Origin: Pseudomonas sp. NFR16
Lineage (GTDB): Bacteria > Pseudomonadota > Gammaproteobacteria > Pseudomonadales > Pseudomonadaceae
Reading direction: 5' to 3'
Assembly: GCF_900108875.1 (NCBI RefSeq)
Contig: NZ_FNYJ01000006.1
Span: 248,001-312,000, forward strand
Length of the DNA: 64,000 nucleotides
Made by a program: the position numbers and the translations under genes. The notes under the pieces were generated by a model that saw only the letters and a program-made list of their open reading frames with translations, did no database searches and had not been told where the DNA came from. Positions 54,010-62,754 of this stretch are shown piece after piece. Positions within the stretch are counted from its first letter, which is position 1. Every line of letters starts with the position of its first letter.

Positions 54010-54855
54010 ATGTCCGAGACTTTTCCCTCGTCGATACTTGGCATCGACGGCCACGCACACGTATTCAGCAGGGAGCTGGATCTGACATCGGCAAGACGCT
54101 ACTCACCCGACTACGACGCCACGCTGGCGATGTATCAAGACAACCTGCGCACCCATGGCCTGAGCCACGGCGTGCTGGTCCAGCCCAGTTTTCTCGGCAC
54201 TGACAACCGCTACTTGCTCGACGCGTTGCGTCAGGCGCCTGAACAGTTGCGCGGCGTGGTGGTGGTCGACCGCGATGCAGACCGCGCCTCGCTGCAGGAG
54301 ATGGACCAGCTGGGCGTGGTCGGCATTCGTTTGAACCTGATGGGCAAAGCGCTGCCGGACTTTTCCGATCCGCAGTGGAAAACCCTGTTCAGCCACATCG
54401 CCGAGCTGGACTGGCATGTCGAGCTGCATCGCCATGTGGCGGATCTGCCAAGGTTGATCCGCGCGCTGATGCCGTTCGGAGTGAAGATCGTGGTCGACCA
54501 TTTCGGCCGTCCGGACGCTCGTCTGGGCCTGGACCAGCCCGGCTTCCGGGACCTGCTCGAGCTGGCCCTTGGCGGTCAGCTGTGGATGAAGGTATCGGCC
54601 ATTTATCGCCTCGAAGGCAACGACCGGCAGAACCTGGATTTCGTACGCGAGGCCCTGCCGCTGCTGGTGCAGAGCTTCGGTCCGCAGCGCCTGGTGTGGG
54701 GCAGTGACTGGCCGCACACTCAGCATGAAAGCACGGTGAGTTACCGGACGGTGACGGAGCAGCTGCAAGCACTGGAATGCTCGCCTCAGATGATGCGTTC
54801 GCTGCTCATCGAGGCACCGCAGGTGCTGTTTGATTTCGCCCCGGTCGAGGTTTGA
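54010..54855 (+). CDS. Amidohydrolase 2 family (PDC lactonase-like)
   Basis: 281 residues of the metal-dependent TIM-barrel amidohydrolase-2 family. Metal or catalytic motifs are IDGHAHVF, ELHRHVADL, VDHFGRP and WGSDWPHTQHES, all in the order found in 2-pyrone-4,6-dicarboxylate lactonase (LigI) and related lactone hydrolases. The second motif is LHRH rather than the usual EIH. The true start is ATG 54010; an in-frame ATG three codons earlier is also possible. It follows the transporter after 68 bp, likely in one operon. A lactone or dicarboxylate ring-cleavage product is the probable substrate. Confidence 0.9.
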   Translation: MSETFPSSILGIDGHAHVFSRELDLTSARRYSPDYDATLAMYQDNLRTHGLSHGVLVQPSFLGTDNRYLLDALRQAPEQLRGVVVVDRDADRASLQEMDQLGVVGIRLNLMGKALPDFSDPQWKTLFSHIAELDWHVELHRHVADLPRLIRALMPFGVKIVVDHFGRPDARLGLDQPGFRDLLELALGGQLWMKVSAIYRLEGNDRQNLDFVREALPLLVQSFGPQRLVWGSDWPHTQHESTVSYRTVTEQLQALECSPQMMRSLLIEAPQVLFDFAPVEV

Positions 54856-54941
54856 TCAGACGGCAATGTGCGGGGCAGGCGTCGGGACGGTTGGCGGCAC
54901 GTCGTCGCCGGAGGTCAACCGTTCGGGCCGGCGCTGGCGGA

Positions 54942-55397
54942 TCAAGGGCGCATAAGCCGGTCATGACCGTCTCCGGGGCACTGGATTCTGATCCGTCTGG
55001 CGCTGGCGCCTTCCGGTACGTTGCGCTGCAGGAACACGATCAGCAGGCCGTTCTCGAATGTCGCGCCCTGAACTTCAATGTGGTCGGCAAGATGGAACAC
55101 CAGCCGAAACGCCCCGTGGGCGATGCCTTGATGCAGGTAAGTCGCACCTTCATCGCCGCGGGGGTTGCTTCCGCAGACCGTCAGCACATCCTTTTCAAGC
55201 TTCAATTCCAGATCACTGGCGCTCAGCCCGGCCGCGGCAATCACGATCCGGTAATGATCGCTGCCGTAGCGTTCGACGTTATGCGGCGGATAGCAAAGGG
55301 GTGTTTCGCTGTGCAGGGCAGATTCAAAAAAATCATTGAAGCGATCGAACCCCACGGATTGGCGGAACAGCGGCGCCAGTTCAACAGTGGTGGCCAT
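54942..55397 (-). CDS. Small heat shock protein (Hsp20/IbpA-like)
   Basis: 151 residues with an alpha-crystallin domain. PLCYPPHNVERYGSDHYRIV begins it, GLSASDLELKLEKDVLTVCG carries the beta-sheet core, and the conserved A-x-x-x-n-G-L motif is GATFENGLLIVFL. The C-terminal IxI tail is IRI. The N-terminal LAPLFRQSVGFDRFNDFFES fits IbpA. It holds unfolding proteins for refolding by DnaK. The leader contains a small hairpin, CGTCG-TGAAA-CGACG, but no clear ROSE thermometer. It is convergent with the amidohydrolase gene. Confidence 0.93.
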   Translation of the reverse strand: MATTVELAPLFRQSVGFDRFNDFFESALHSETPLCYPPHNVERYGSDHYRIVIAAAGLSASDLELKLEKDVLTVCGSNPRGDEGATYLHQGIAHGAFRLVFHLADHIEVQGATFENGLLIVFLQRNVPEGASARRIRIQCPGDGHDRLMRP

Positions 55398-55523
55398 GTC
55401 AAAATCTCCTCAGCGTTTGCATGGTGATTAAGACGCGCGTCGTTTCACGACGTCGCACTTAGCAGTTAGGCTCACCGGCTGGATTAATCAAGCGCCGCGC
55501 TGCAATCTCCCCTCAGATTTACG

Positions 55524-56996
55524 CTATCGGCGTGCAACATTCTGGCTATGCGCCGCCGAGGCGTAGCGCGTCGACTCCGTCGGAGCGTCTTGCGTACGCC
55601 AGCCACCGCCTAAAGCGACAGCCAGACCGACACTGGCCTGCAACCGGCTGGTGTTCACCGCCTGCATGCGTCGTTGTGCGTCCAGGGCGGCGGTCTGGGC
55701 GGTCACCACATCCAGGTAATTCACAGCGCCTGCCTGATAGCTGCTGGTCGCCATGCGTTCGGCGCTGTTCGCGGCATCCACCGCCGCCTGTTGGTCCTGC
55801 GATTCCTGCTGCAAGTCCTTCAGTTGACCCAGATTGTCTTCCACTTCACGCACCGCCTTGAGCACCTGGCTGTGGTACTGCGCGGCGGCTTCTTCAAACT
55901 CGGCCCTGGCCTGGCGTTCGTTGGCATTGCGCCGTCCGCCATCGAACAGCGGCAGATTGAGCAGCGGTCCCAACGCCCAGTACCGATTGGCCGCAGCGAG
56001 CAGGTTGCCGCTGCCTTGGGTCTGCCCGCCGAGCAGAGCGCTCAGGCTGAAATCCGGATACCACGCCGCCTTCGCTACGCCGATAGTGGCGTTGGCGGCG
56101 AACACCCGACGCTCTGCCGCGGCGATGTCCGGACGTTGTTGCAGCAGATCGCCGGGCAGCGCTTGAGGGATGTCAGGCAGTTTCATCGGCTGTGCGTCAT
56201 GCACCCGCGTGAATTCACTGGGCAGCACGCCCACCAGTTCGGCAATCGCGTGTTCGCTGAGGTCGTTCTGGGCGTTGACGTCGTCCAGCTGCGCCTGCGC
56301 TTGCGCCAGCTGGCTTTGCGCGCGGGTCAGGTCAAGTTGCGAGGCAATCTTGCCTTCATAGCGATCGCGGGTCAGTTGCAGCGCCTGGCGATAATCGTCC
56401 AGTGACGCCCTGAGAATCTTCGCCTGTGCATCCAGCCCGCGCGCCTGAACGTAAAGCGTCGCGAGCTGGCGTTGCAGGCTCAGCCGCGCGACCGCCAGAT
56501 CATCGGCAGACGCCTGAGCCTGTGCATCGCCTGCGGCGACCTGATTGCGGATCCGGCCCCACAGGTCCATGTCGAAGCTCAGGCTAAGACCGGCCGTGTC
56601 GCTGTCGTAGATCGAAGGCTGCGTGGCGCCGCGCAGCGGTCGTCGATCCGACTGGCGCTGACGCAGTGGCGCGACACTGGCCCCGACCTGCGGGAACAGC
56701 CCGGCCTGCAACTGACTGGCGTAGGCCTGTGAAGCATCGTAATGCGCCAGCGCCGCTGCCAGATCAGGGTTCGCCGCGAGCAACCGCTGTTGCAGGTCGT
56801 CGAGCTGCCGGTCCTCGAACACCTGCCACCACTGGCGCTGGAGCTGGTCGGCGGGCTGTGCAGGGTGCCACGGGCCTGTGTCCTCCTTGTAATGCGCCGG
56901 CAGCGACACCGTTGGCGTCTGATAGGCGGGCGCCAGCGAACAGCCCTGCAGGGTCATGGCGATGATCAGGGCCAGACCTTCAAGCCTTGGGCGCAT
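55524..56996 (-). CDS. RND efflux outer-membrane factor (OprM/NodT lipoprotein)
   Basis: 490 residues. A lipoprotein signal is visible (MRPRLEGLALIIAMTLQGC), so Cys20 is lipidated. The mature protein has two TolC-type repeats of long helices and strands: YASQLQAGLFPQVGASVAPL and LRQRQSDRRP in the first, AAAERRVFAANATIGVAKAA in the second. It forms the outer-membrane channel of the adjoining pump. AGGAGG precedes ATG 56996, which overlaps the end of the adaptor gene by 17 bp, so it is the last gene of the efflux operon. Confidence 0.92.
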   Translation of the reverse strand: MRPRLEGLALIIAMTLQGCSLAPAYQTPTVSLPAHYKEDTGPWHPAQPADQLQRQWWQVFEDRQLDDLQQRLLAANPDLAAALAHYDASQAYASQLQAGLFPQVGASVAPLRQRQSDRRPLRGATQPSIYDSDTAGLSLSFDMDLWGRIRNQVAAGDAQAQASADDLAVARLSLQRQLATLYVQARGLDAQAKILRASLDDYRQALQLTRDRYEGKIASQLDLTRAQSQLAQAQAQLDDVNAQNDLSEHAIAELVGVLPSEFTRVHDAQPMKLPDIPQALPGDLLQQRPDIAAAERRVFAANATIGVAKAAWYPDFSLSALLGGQTQGSGNLLAAANRYWALGPLLNLPLFDGGRRNANERQARAEFEEAAAQYHSQVLKAVREVEDNLGQLKDLQQESQDQQAAVDAANSAERMATSSYQAGAVNYLDVVTAQTAALDAQRRMQAVNTSRLQASVGLAVALGGGWRTQDAPTESTRYASAAHSQNVARR

Positions 56997-58146
56997 GCTC
57001 ACCTCCTGCATCGGCCATATGCACGGGGTCGTTCTCGCGCAAGGCGTCGGGCGGGTTGTCGATCACTTTGTCGGTGGCGTGCAGGCCTTGATCGATCACC
57101 AGCCGGTCGCCCAGGTCCATGGCGATATGGATGTCGCGCAGGTGCACATGGTCTGCTGCATCGAGGGTGGCGACCTGTGTGCCTTTGGCGCGGAAGATCA
57201 ATGCGCTGGCGGGAATGCTGACGCCCCGACCGCCGGCCGCCACGGGCAGGGTCGCGTCGGCATAATCGCCGGGCAGCAGCGAACCGTCCGGATTGTCGGC
57301 CACGAACTGCGCGAGCAGGGTGCCTGAGCGCGGATCGACCGCAGTGGAATCGCCGAGCAGCGTGGCGTGGTACGTCACGCCCGGATGCTCAGGAACGCTC
57401 AGTTGCACCTGCATCGCGGGATGGATGACGCTGGCGTAATTCTGCGGGATCGGCACGTACAGGCGCAGGCGGCGCGTGTCGGCCATGCTGAACAGCGGAC
57501 GGCCGCCGCCATCGTCAGCCTTGATCAACTGGCCGATGTCGGTGTTGCGCGCGGTGATCGTGCCGCTGAAAGGCGCGCGAATGGTTTTGTAAGCCGCGAG
57601 GTCCGACAGGCGCTGACAGTCGGCTTCGGCGGCCTGAACATCGGCCTTTGCCGCCGTGGCCGCGGACACCTTCTCGTCGACTTCCTGTTGTGACACCGAA
57701 TGGGTTGCAAGCAGATGCTGCCAGCGCTCGGCGGTGGTCTGGGCGATGCGTGCGTTGGCCTGTTGTTGGGCCAGGTGCGCGCGGGTCAGCGCCAGTTGCT
57801 GATCCAGCTCGGGGCTGTCGATGTGGGCGAGTACCTGACCGGCCTGAACCTGCGCACCGATGTCGGCGCTCCAGTCCTTGAGGTAACCACTCACGCGGGC
57901 GTTGATCGCCGCACTGCTCCAGGCTTCAAGTCGCGCAGGCAAGCGCAGGGTATCTTGCTGGGCATTCTGCGACGGTGAGACCACGGTGACCACCGGCACC
58001 GACTGGCGCTCGGTCCAGTCCGCGACGGCGTGTTCGTGGCGAGTGCGCGCGGCCAGGCCGTTGGCGACCAGCAGCGCGGCCAGCGTCAGGCCGCCGATCC
58101 CGGTCAGCATGAGGCGTTTGCGCGAAGGGACGTGTTCAGAAGACAT
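56980..58146 (-). CDS. RND efflux periplasmic adaptor
   Basis: 388 residues of the membrane fusion protein family. The N-terminal anchor is RLMLTGIGGLTLAALLVANG. The lipoyl half-motifs are LEAWSSAAINARVSGYLKDW and TIRAPFSGTITARNTDIGQL, with a coiled-coil hairpin between (ALTRAHLAQQQANARIAQTT). A conserved barrel and C-terminal domain complete it. It joins the inner pump to the outer channel. The start at 58146 follows GGAG and overlaps the pump gene by 11 bp; the next gene overlaps its end by 17 bp. The order pump-adaptor-outer factor is unusual. Confidence 0.93.
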   Translation of the reverse strand: MSSEHVPSRKRLMLTGIGGLTLAALLVANGLAARTRHEHAVADWTERQSVPVVTVVSPSQNAQQDTLRLPARLEAWSSAAINARVSGYLKDWSADIGAQVQAGQVLAHIDSPELDQQLALTRAHLAQQQANARIAQTTAERWQHLLATHSVSQQEVDEKVSAATAAKADVQAAEADCQRLSDLAAYKTIRAPFSGTITARNTDIGQLIKADDGGGRPLFSMADTRRLRLYVPIPQNYASVIHPAMQVQLSVPEHPGVTYHATLLGDSTAVDPRSGTLLAQFVADNPDGSLLPGDYADATLPVAAGGRGVSIPASALIFRAKGTQVATLDAADHVHLRDIHIAMDLGDRLVIDQGLHATDKVIDNPPDALRENDPVHMADAGGEHAPKA

Positions 58147-61100
58147 GGGGTGTTTCTCCATCGATGGCGCTTGTCGGGGTGTCGGCGGATTGAGGTTTCG
58201 AGTGGCGGTGCACGAGGCTGAACACCACGGGCACGAACAGCAGCGTGGCCGTGGTCGCCAGAATCAGACCGCCGATGACCGCGCGTCCCAGGGGGGCGTT
58301 CTGTTCCTGAGAAAGCGCCAGCGGCAGCATCCCGATGATCATGGCCAGCGCGGTCATGCACACCGGGCGAAAGCGCGTATAACCCGCTTCCAGTGCAGCG
58401 AGCAGGGCGTCGCCATGTTCGGCCAGACGTTCCCGGCAGAAGCTGACCACCAGAATCGAGTTGGCCGTGGCCACGCCCATGCACAAAATGGCGCCGGTCA
58501 GCGCAGGCACCGACAGCGAGGTACCGCTGAGGAACAGCATCCACACGATTCCAGCCAGCGCTGCAGGCAGGGCTGTGATGATCACGAACGGGTCGACCCA
58601 CGACTGAAAGTTGACCACGATCAGCAGATAGATCAGCACCACGGCGCCGAGCAGGCCGAGGCTCAAACCGCTGAAGGCTTCGTGCAGCGCATCGATCTGA
58701 CCGTGCAGGCTCACCACGGCGCCTTTGGGCCGAAGGTGCGCCATGCCATCGATGACCTTCTGCACGTCTGTCGCAACGCCACCCAGATCACGTCCCTGAA
58801 CGTTGGCAAACAGGTCCAGCGTCGGTTCGATGTTGTAGTGGGTGACCACCGCCGGACTGTCCACTCGCTTGATCGTCGCCAGCCCGCCGAGAATCTGCGA
58901 CTGGCCGTCACTGCCGGTGATCGGCAAGGCTTCGAGGGCCGGCAGGCTGTCCAGCCGGTATTGCGGCGTGGCGGCTACCACCGAGTACGACACGCCGTTT
59001 TTCGGGTTGAGCCAGTACGTCGGCGCCACCTGCGCAGTTCCGGCCAGGGAGGCGCCCAGGCTGGTGGTCACGTCTTTCTCGGTGATGCCCAGTTGCTTGG
59101 CACGCAGGCGGTCGACGTTGACCTGCAATGACGGATAACCCGTGGACTGCTGAATGCGCAGGTCGGCGACCCCGGGAACATGCTCAAGCCGACGTTGCAG
59201 TTCAACGGCGTAAGCACGGTTCGCGTCGTCGTCGGGGCCGGAGATTTTCAGGTCCAGCGGCGCCGGGGCACCAAAGTTGAGGATCTGGCTGCTGATATCT
59301 GCAGGCATGAACGCGAACTGGCTGCCGGGGAAACTCTGCGGCAGCGCTTCGCGCAGGCGTTTGACGTAGTCGGCGGTCGGCGCGTGGCCTTCTTTGAGGG
59401 TGACTTGAATGTCGCCATCCTGCGGGCCGATGGTGCCGCTGCTGCTGTAGGCCATGTCGATGCCGCTGAGGGGAATGCCGATGTTGTCGATCACCGTTTC
59501 CAGTTGGTCAGCGGGAATGATCTCGCGGATGCGCTGTTCGATCCGGTCAAACGCCGCTGCACTTTCCTCGATGCGTGTGCCCAGAGGCAGACGCACATGC
59601 ATCGACAGCGCGCCCGCGTCGGTGGCCGGGAAGAAGTCCTCGCCCAGGCTTGGCAACAGCGCAAAACTGGCGAGCACACAGGCGAGAAAACCGAGGAGGA
59701 AGACCCTGCGACGCTTCAGCGCCAGCCCGAGCAGGCTGTGGTACACGTCACGAATCGCCGAGAAGCGATGCTCGAACCCTTGCTGAAATCGCAGCGCGCT
59801 ACGCAGGAAAAGGTTGTGCTGACGGCCGTGCTGATCGCCTTCATGATGGTTGATGAACGCATCTTCCGGATGGTGGCCGGGGCCGCCTTCCAGCACATGG
59901 GGCTTGAGCAGAAACATCGCCAGCGTCGGCACCAGGGTGCGCGACAGCAGAAAAGAGCTGGCCATGGCGAAGATCACTGCCAGCGCCATCGGCCGGAACA
60001 GGTAACCGGCGATGCCCTGCAACAGGAACATTGGCACGAAGACGATGCAGATGCACAGCAGCGAGACGAACGCCGGACCGACGATCTGCCGCGCGCCGTC
60101 CATGATCGCGTCCTTCACCGCCTTGCCCTGTTCCAGGTGCCAGTTGATGTTCTCGATCGTCACCGTCGCGTCATCCACCAGAATCCCCACCGCCAGCGCC
60201 AGGCCGCCAAGGGTCATGACGTTGAGTGTCTGACCGCTGAGCGACAGCAGTGCGATGGCCGACAGGACCGCCAGCGGGATCGATGCCGCGATGATCAGCG
60301 TCGAGCGCCAACTGCCGAGAAACAGCAGGATCATCACGCTGGTCAGCAGTGCGGCAATGATGCCTTCTCGGGCAACGCTGCCGACCGATTCCTTGACGAA
60401 TACCGAGGCATCGCCGAGCAGGGATGTCTTGAGCGCCGGCGGCAGGGTTTCGTTGATCAGCGGCAGCATGTTGCGGATGTCGTCGACAATCGACAGGGTC
60501 GAGGTATTGCCGTTCTTGAGCGCAGGCATCAGCACCGCGCGACGGCCGTCGACGCGCACGACGTTGGTCTGCGGCGGGGAGCCGTCACGCACGTGAGCAA
60601 CCTGGCCGATGGTGATCAGCGCGCCATCCACGGTCTTGATCGGCAGGTCGTTGAGTTCGTCGATGGCCTTGGGGCTGTTGTTCAGCAGCACGGTGTATTC
60701 GTCGCTGCCCATTTTCGCCGTGCCCACCGGAATGATCTGATTGCCCGCAGCCAGGGCATTGCCCACGTCTTGCGCCGACAGGCCTTTGGCCGCCAGCGCC
60801 TGCGGGTCGAGGTCCAGGGTGATCTGACGCTGTCTGCCGCCCATCGGCGTCGGCATCGCCAGGCCCGGAACGGCGCTGAGCGGAAGACGGATGCTGTTCT
60901 GCACCAGATCGCGGATTCGCGCTTCCGAGAGCGTCGGGCTGGAGAACGCCATCTGCAGGATCGGCACCGTCGAGGCGCTGTAATTGAGGATCAGCGGCGG
61001 CGTGATGCCAGCCGGCATCTGCTTGAGCACGGTCTGCGACACCGCCGTCACTTGAGCGTTGGCCGTCCGGATATCGACACCCGGCTGGAAGAAAATCTTG

Positions 61101-61378
61101 ACGATGCCCATGCCCGGCAACGATTGCGACTCGATGTGCTCGATGTCGTTGACCGTGGTGCTGAGCGAGCGCTCGTAGGTGTAGATCACCCGACCGGCCA
61201 TGGCGTCGGGCGACAGGCCGGTGTATTGCCAGACCACCGCGACCACCGGAATGCCGATGTCGGGAAACACATCGGTCGGCGTCTTCACGGCCGCCATCGG
61301 CCCGACGATACAGATGAAAATCGCCAACACGATGAACGTGTATGGCTTGAGCAATGCAGTCTTGACCAGCCCGAGCAT
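58136..61378 (-). CDS. RND efflux transporter permease
   Basis: 1080 residues with the HAE/RND layout: TM1, a first porter domain, a helical bundle, a second porter domain and a final bundle. The proton-relay Asp pair is in GILVDDATVTIENI (TM4). The first porter segment is PTDVFPDIGIPVVAVVWQYTG. Between the two halves is a His-rich cytoplasmic loop (GHHPEDAFINHHEGDQH) coded by about 59818-59895, absent from standard AcrB/MexB. GGGAGG lies nine bases before ATG 61378. As first gene of the operon it exports substrates with the adaptor and outer factor that follow. The substrate is unknown. Confidence 0.94.
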   Translation of the reverse strand: MLGLVKTALLKPYTFIVLAIFICIVGPMAAVKTPTDVFPDIGIPVVAVVWQYTGLSPDAMAGRVIYTYERSLSTTVNDIEHIESQSLPGMGIVKIFFQPGVDIRTANAQVTAVSQTVLKQMPAGITPPLILNYSASTVPILQMAFSSPTLSEARIRDLVQNSIRLPLSAVPGLAMPTPMGGRQRQITLDLDPQALAAKGLSAQDVGNALAAGNQIIPVGTAKMGSDEYTVLLNNSPKAIDELNDLPIKTVDGALITIGQVAHVRDGSPPQTNVVRVDGRRAVLMPALKNGNTSTLSIVDDIRNMLPLINETLPPALKTSLLGDASVFVKESVGSVAREGIIAALLTSVMILLFLGSWRSTLIIAASIPLAVLSAIALLSLSGQTLNVMTLGGLALAVGILVDDATVTIENINWHLEQGKAVKDAIMDGARQIVGPAFVSLLCICIVFVPMFLLQGIAGYLFRPMALAVIFAMASSFLLSRTLVPTLAMFLLKPHVLEGGPGHHPEDAFINHHEGDQHGRQHNLFLRSALRFQQGFEHRFSAIRDVYHSLLGLALKRRRVFLLGFLACVLASFALLPSLGEDFFPATDAGALSMHVRLPLGTRIEESAAAFDRIEQRIREIIPADQLETVIDNIGIPLSGIDMAYSSSGTIGPQDGDIQVTLKEGHAPTADYVKRLREALPQSFPGSQFAFMPADISSQILNFGAPAPLDLKISGPDDDANRAYAVELQRRLEHVPGVADLRIQQSTGYPSLQVNVDRLRAKQLGITEKDVTTSLGASLAGTAQVAPTYWLNPKNGVSYSVVAATPQYRLDSLPALEALPITGSDGQSQILGGLATIKRVDSPAVVTHYNIEPTLDLFANVQGRDLGGVATDVQKVIDGMAHLRPKGAVVSLHGQIDALHEAFSGLSLGLLGAVVLIYLLIVVNFQSWVDPFVIITALPAALAGIVWMLFLSGTSLSVPALTGAILCMGVATANSILVVSFCRERLAEHGDALLAALEAGYTRFRPVCMTALAMIIGMLPLALSQEQNAPLGRAVIGGLILATTATLLFVPVVFSLVHRHSKPQSADTPTSAIDGETPHVF

Positions 61379-61586
61379 GCCGGAAACCTCCCATTTCGAA
61401 TCAGCGCAGTCTTGTTGCGTCGACCTAACAGGCGGCTTTCGAGCGAATGAACAAATAGTTAGTCCGTTGCACAAGGAGCTTTCATGGGGGATTCATTTGT
61501 TGTTCATGCGCGCACCCCGCAGCCTTGGCCCATCGAAATCCACCCTGCGCCACAGGGACTTTTTCCAACTGCCGAGGTACGTGTTC

Positions 61587-61997
61587 ATGAAAGCCAGATC
61601 GTTGTCGCTCATCCCCATGTTAGGACTCGTCAGCGTGCTGTCGGCGTGTGCCGGGCCCATGCCCAAAGCCGATCCGAACCAGGCATGGATCGGCCTGCGC
61701 GAAGAGCCGTCCGGGGTATTGATGGCCGAGGATCTGGACGGCAAACGCCTGAATGACGGCCGCTTTTTCGAAGTCAGACCCGGCGCCCACACCCTTGACC
61801 TGGACCTGATCGTGGAGCGGGGCGGGGACGACGGGCAAATGAATTGCGAGACAGGCATCCGCTTCGACCAGTTCAAAGCGGGCGAGCATTACACGCTGGT
61901 GGAGTCGAGCCTGGGCGAAGAGTACCGGGTGAAGCTTGAAGACTCGCAGGGGCACCAGATTGGGCGCAGCAAGGATTTCACCTGCATGCCGGGGTGA
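61587..61997 (+). CDS. PA0061/PA0062-type lipoprotein
   Basis: 136 residues. A lipoprotein signal ends in the lipobox LSAC (MKARSLSLIPMLGLVSVLSAC). The mature protein resembles the Pseudomonas PA0061/PA0062 lipoproteins: PNQAWIGLREEPSGVLMAED, then LDGKRLNDGRFFEVRPGAHT, with conserved cysteines in MNCETGIRF and FTCMPG. GAGG lies about nine bases before the ATG. It reads away from the RND operon. Function is unknown; the outer membrane is the likely location. Confidence 0.87.
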   Translation: MKARSLSLIPMLGLVSVLSACAGPMPKADPNQAWIGLREEPSGVLMAEDLDGKRLNDGRFFEVRPGAHTLDLDLIVERGGDDGQMNCETGIRFDQFKAGEHYTLVESSLGEEYRVKLEDSQGHQIGRSKDFTCMPG

Positions 61998-62063
61998 TGG
62001 GAAAGCTGGTTTGTGATTCGGGCTAATGTCGCTGCGCGGGCAGGTGCGCGATCCAGGCGGGAG

Positions 62064-62078
62064 GAGCCTGCTCGCGAA
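62064..62078. repeat. REP-like sequence
   Basis: GAGCCTGCTCGCGAA is identical to the unit at 48081-48095 and one base from that at 45929-45943. It lies in the 349-bp non-coding stretch after the lipoprotein gene. Confidence 0.75.
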
Positions 62079-62121
62079 GACTGAATTCCCACCGCCGCAC
62101 GCCTGCCGGATGCACCGGCCT

Positions 62122-62187
62122 CTTCCCGGCTAAAGCCGGTCCTACAGACGCCGCGAGTTTTTCGTAGGACCGGCTTTAGCCGGGAAG
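62122..62187. repeat. Inverted REP doublet
   Basis: A 24-bp sequence (62122-62145, core CCGGCTAAAGCCGG) is perfectly inverted at 62164-62187 with an 18-bp spacer. Each arm also folds on itself. The layout is that of a REPIN, two REP sequences in inverted orientation mobilised by a RAYT transposase. No transposase is in the window. Confidence 0.85.
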
Positions 62188-62346
62188 CCGTTGGGTTTTT
62201 CGCATTTTCCTGTGCGATATCTCGGCAGGATTCCGGATATGTGAATGCTTCCCCGCGCATCCTGTTTCATTTTGTGACGTCGAATAGGCGCAGTCCAAAC
62301 CCTCGCCAATACTGCGCGGGGGCGGAACATTCCCATACGTGGATTC

Positions 62347-62553
62347 GTGGATCAATACTTCGCCGCCCGGGAGGTGGTGAATCGTTTGAAATACGAGTTT
62401 GGCCATGCAGTGACCGTCGATATTTTTATCAAGAACCATGATGGTTCTACCAAGTCCTACCGCCAGAACATTCAGCAAATTGACTCGCATGTACCCGAAA
62501 CCTATGATCGGGCATCGCTTGAGTGCACGCTCAACTCCAGGAGGTTTGGATAA
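62347..62553 (+). CDS. Unknown 68-residue protein (module gene 1)
   Basis: 68 residues, starting from a GTG at 62347 with no clear Shine-Dalgarno; the start is therefore uncertain. No family is recognised. The composition is mixed alpha/beta: REVVNRLKYEFGHAVTVDIF at the front, KSYRQNIQQIDSHVPETYDR in the middle. Its stop overlaps the next ATG in TAATG, so translation is coupled. About 48% GC (counted over 62341-62520), clearly below neighbouring genes, suggests recent acquisition. Toxin-antitoxin-like organisation is possible but unproven. Confidence 0.55.
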   Translation: MDQYFAAREVVNRLKYEFGHAVTVDIFIKNHDGSTKSYRQNIQQIDSHVPETYDRASLECTLNSRRFG

Positions 62554-62711
62554 TGGCTGCTCCACAAAAACTCAAAACAGTGAAGTCGACGCCGTTTTCC
62601 GACTTCGTCCGCAACGCCACTCTCGAGGAGAAGGAGCGCGTTTACCTGAAGGTCATGGAGAAAGCCTGGGCGCGGCAGGAAAAGATCATCGAACAAGCCC
62701 GGAAAATGTAA
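62553..62711 (+). CDS. Unknown 52-residue protein (module gene 2)
   Basis: 52 residues, strongly helical and charged: TVKSTPFSDFVRNATLEEKE and RVYLKVMEKAWARQEKIIEQ. AGGAGG nine bases before ATG 62553 gives a strong start. The ATG overlaps the previous stop. No recognised domain, but PFSDFVRNAT-like stretches are seen in small unclassified Pseudomonas proteins. A terminator ends the pair 14 bp later. Small size and tight coupling fit an antitoxin or regulator, as a guess only. Confidence 0.7.
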   Translation: MAAPQKLKTVKSTPFSDFVRNATLEEKERVYLKVMEKAWARQEKIIEQARKM

Positions 62712-62724
62712 CGCCCCCCAATGA

Positions 62725-62749
62725 CAAAGCCGCCCCTGAGGCGGCTTTG
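62725..62749. terminator. Bidirectional terminator
   Basis: CAAAGCCGCC-CCTGA-GGCGGCTTTG is a perfect 10-bp stem with TTGT after it on the plus strand. It lies between the two-gene module and the convergent sensor kinase gene. Confidence 0.8.
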
Positions 62750-62754
62750 TTGTA

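Noticed and set aside
55398..55520. ROSE-type RNA thermometer before the Hsp20 gene
   Set aside because: A small CGTCG/CGACG hairpin exists, but no U(U/C)GCU segment pairs with the ribosome-binding site.
59180..61450. Long rightward frame (756 codons) opposite the RND pump
   Set aside because: Antisense shadow in high-GC DNA; no ribosome-binding site and no recognisable fold.
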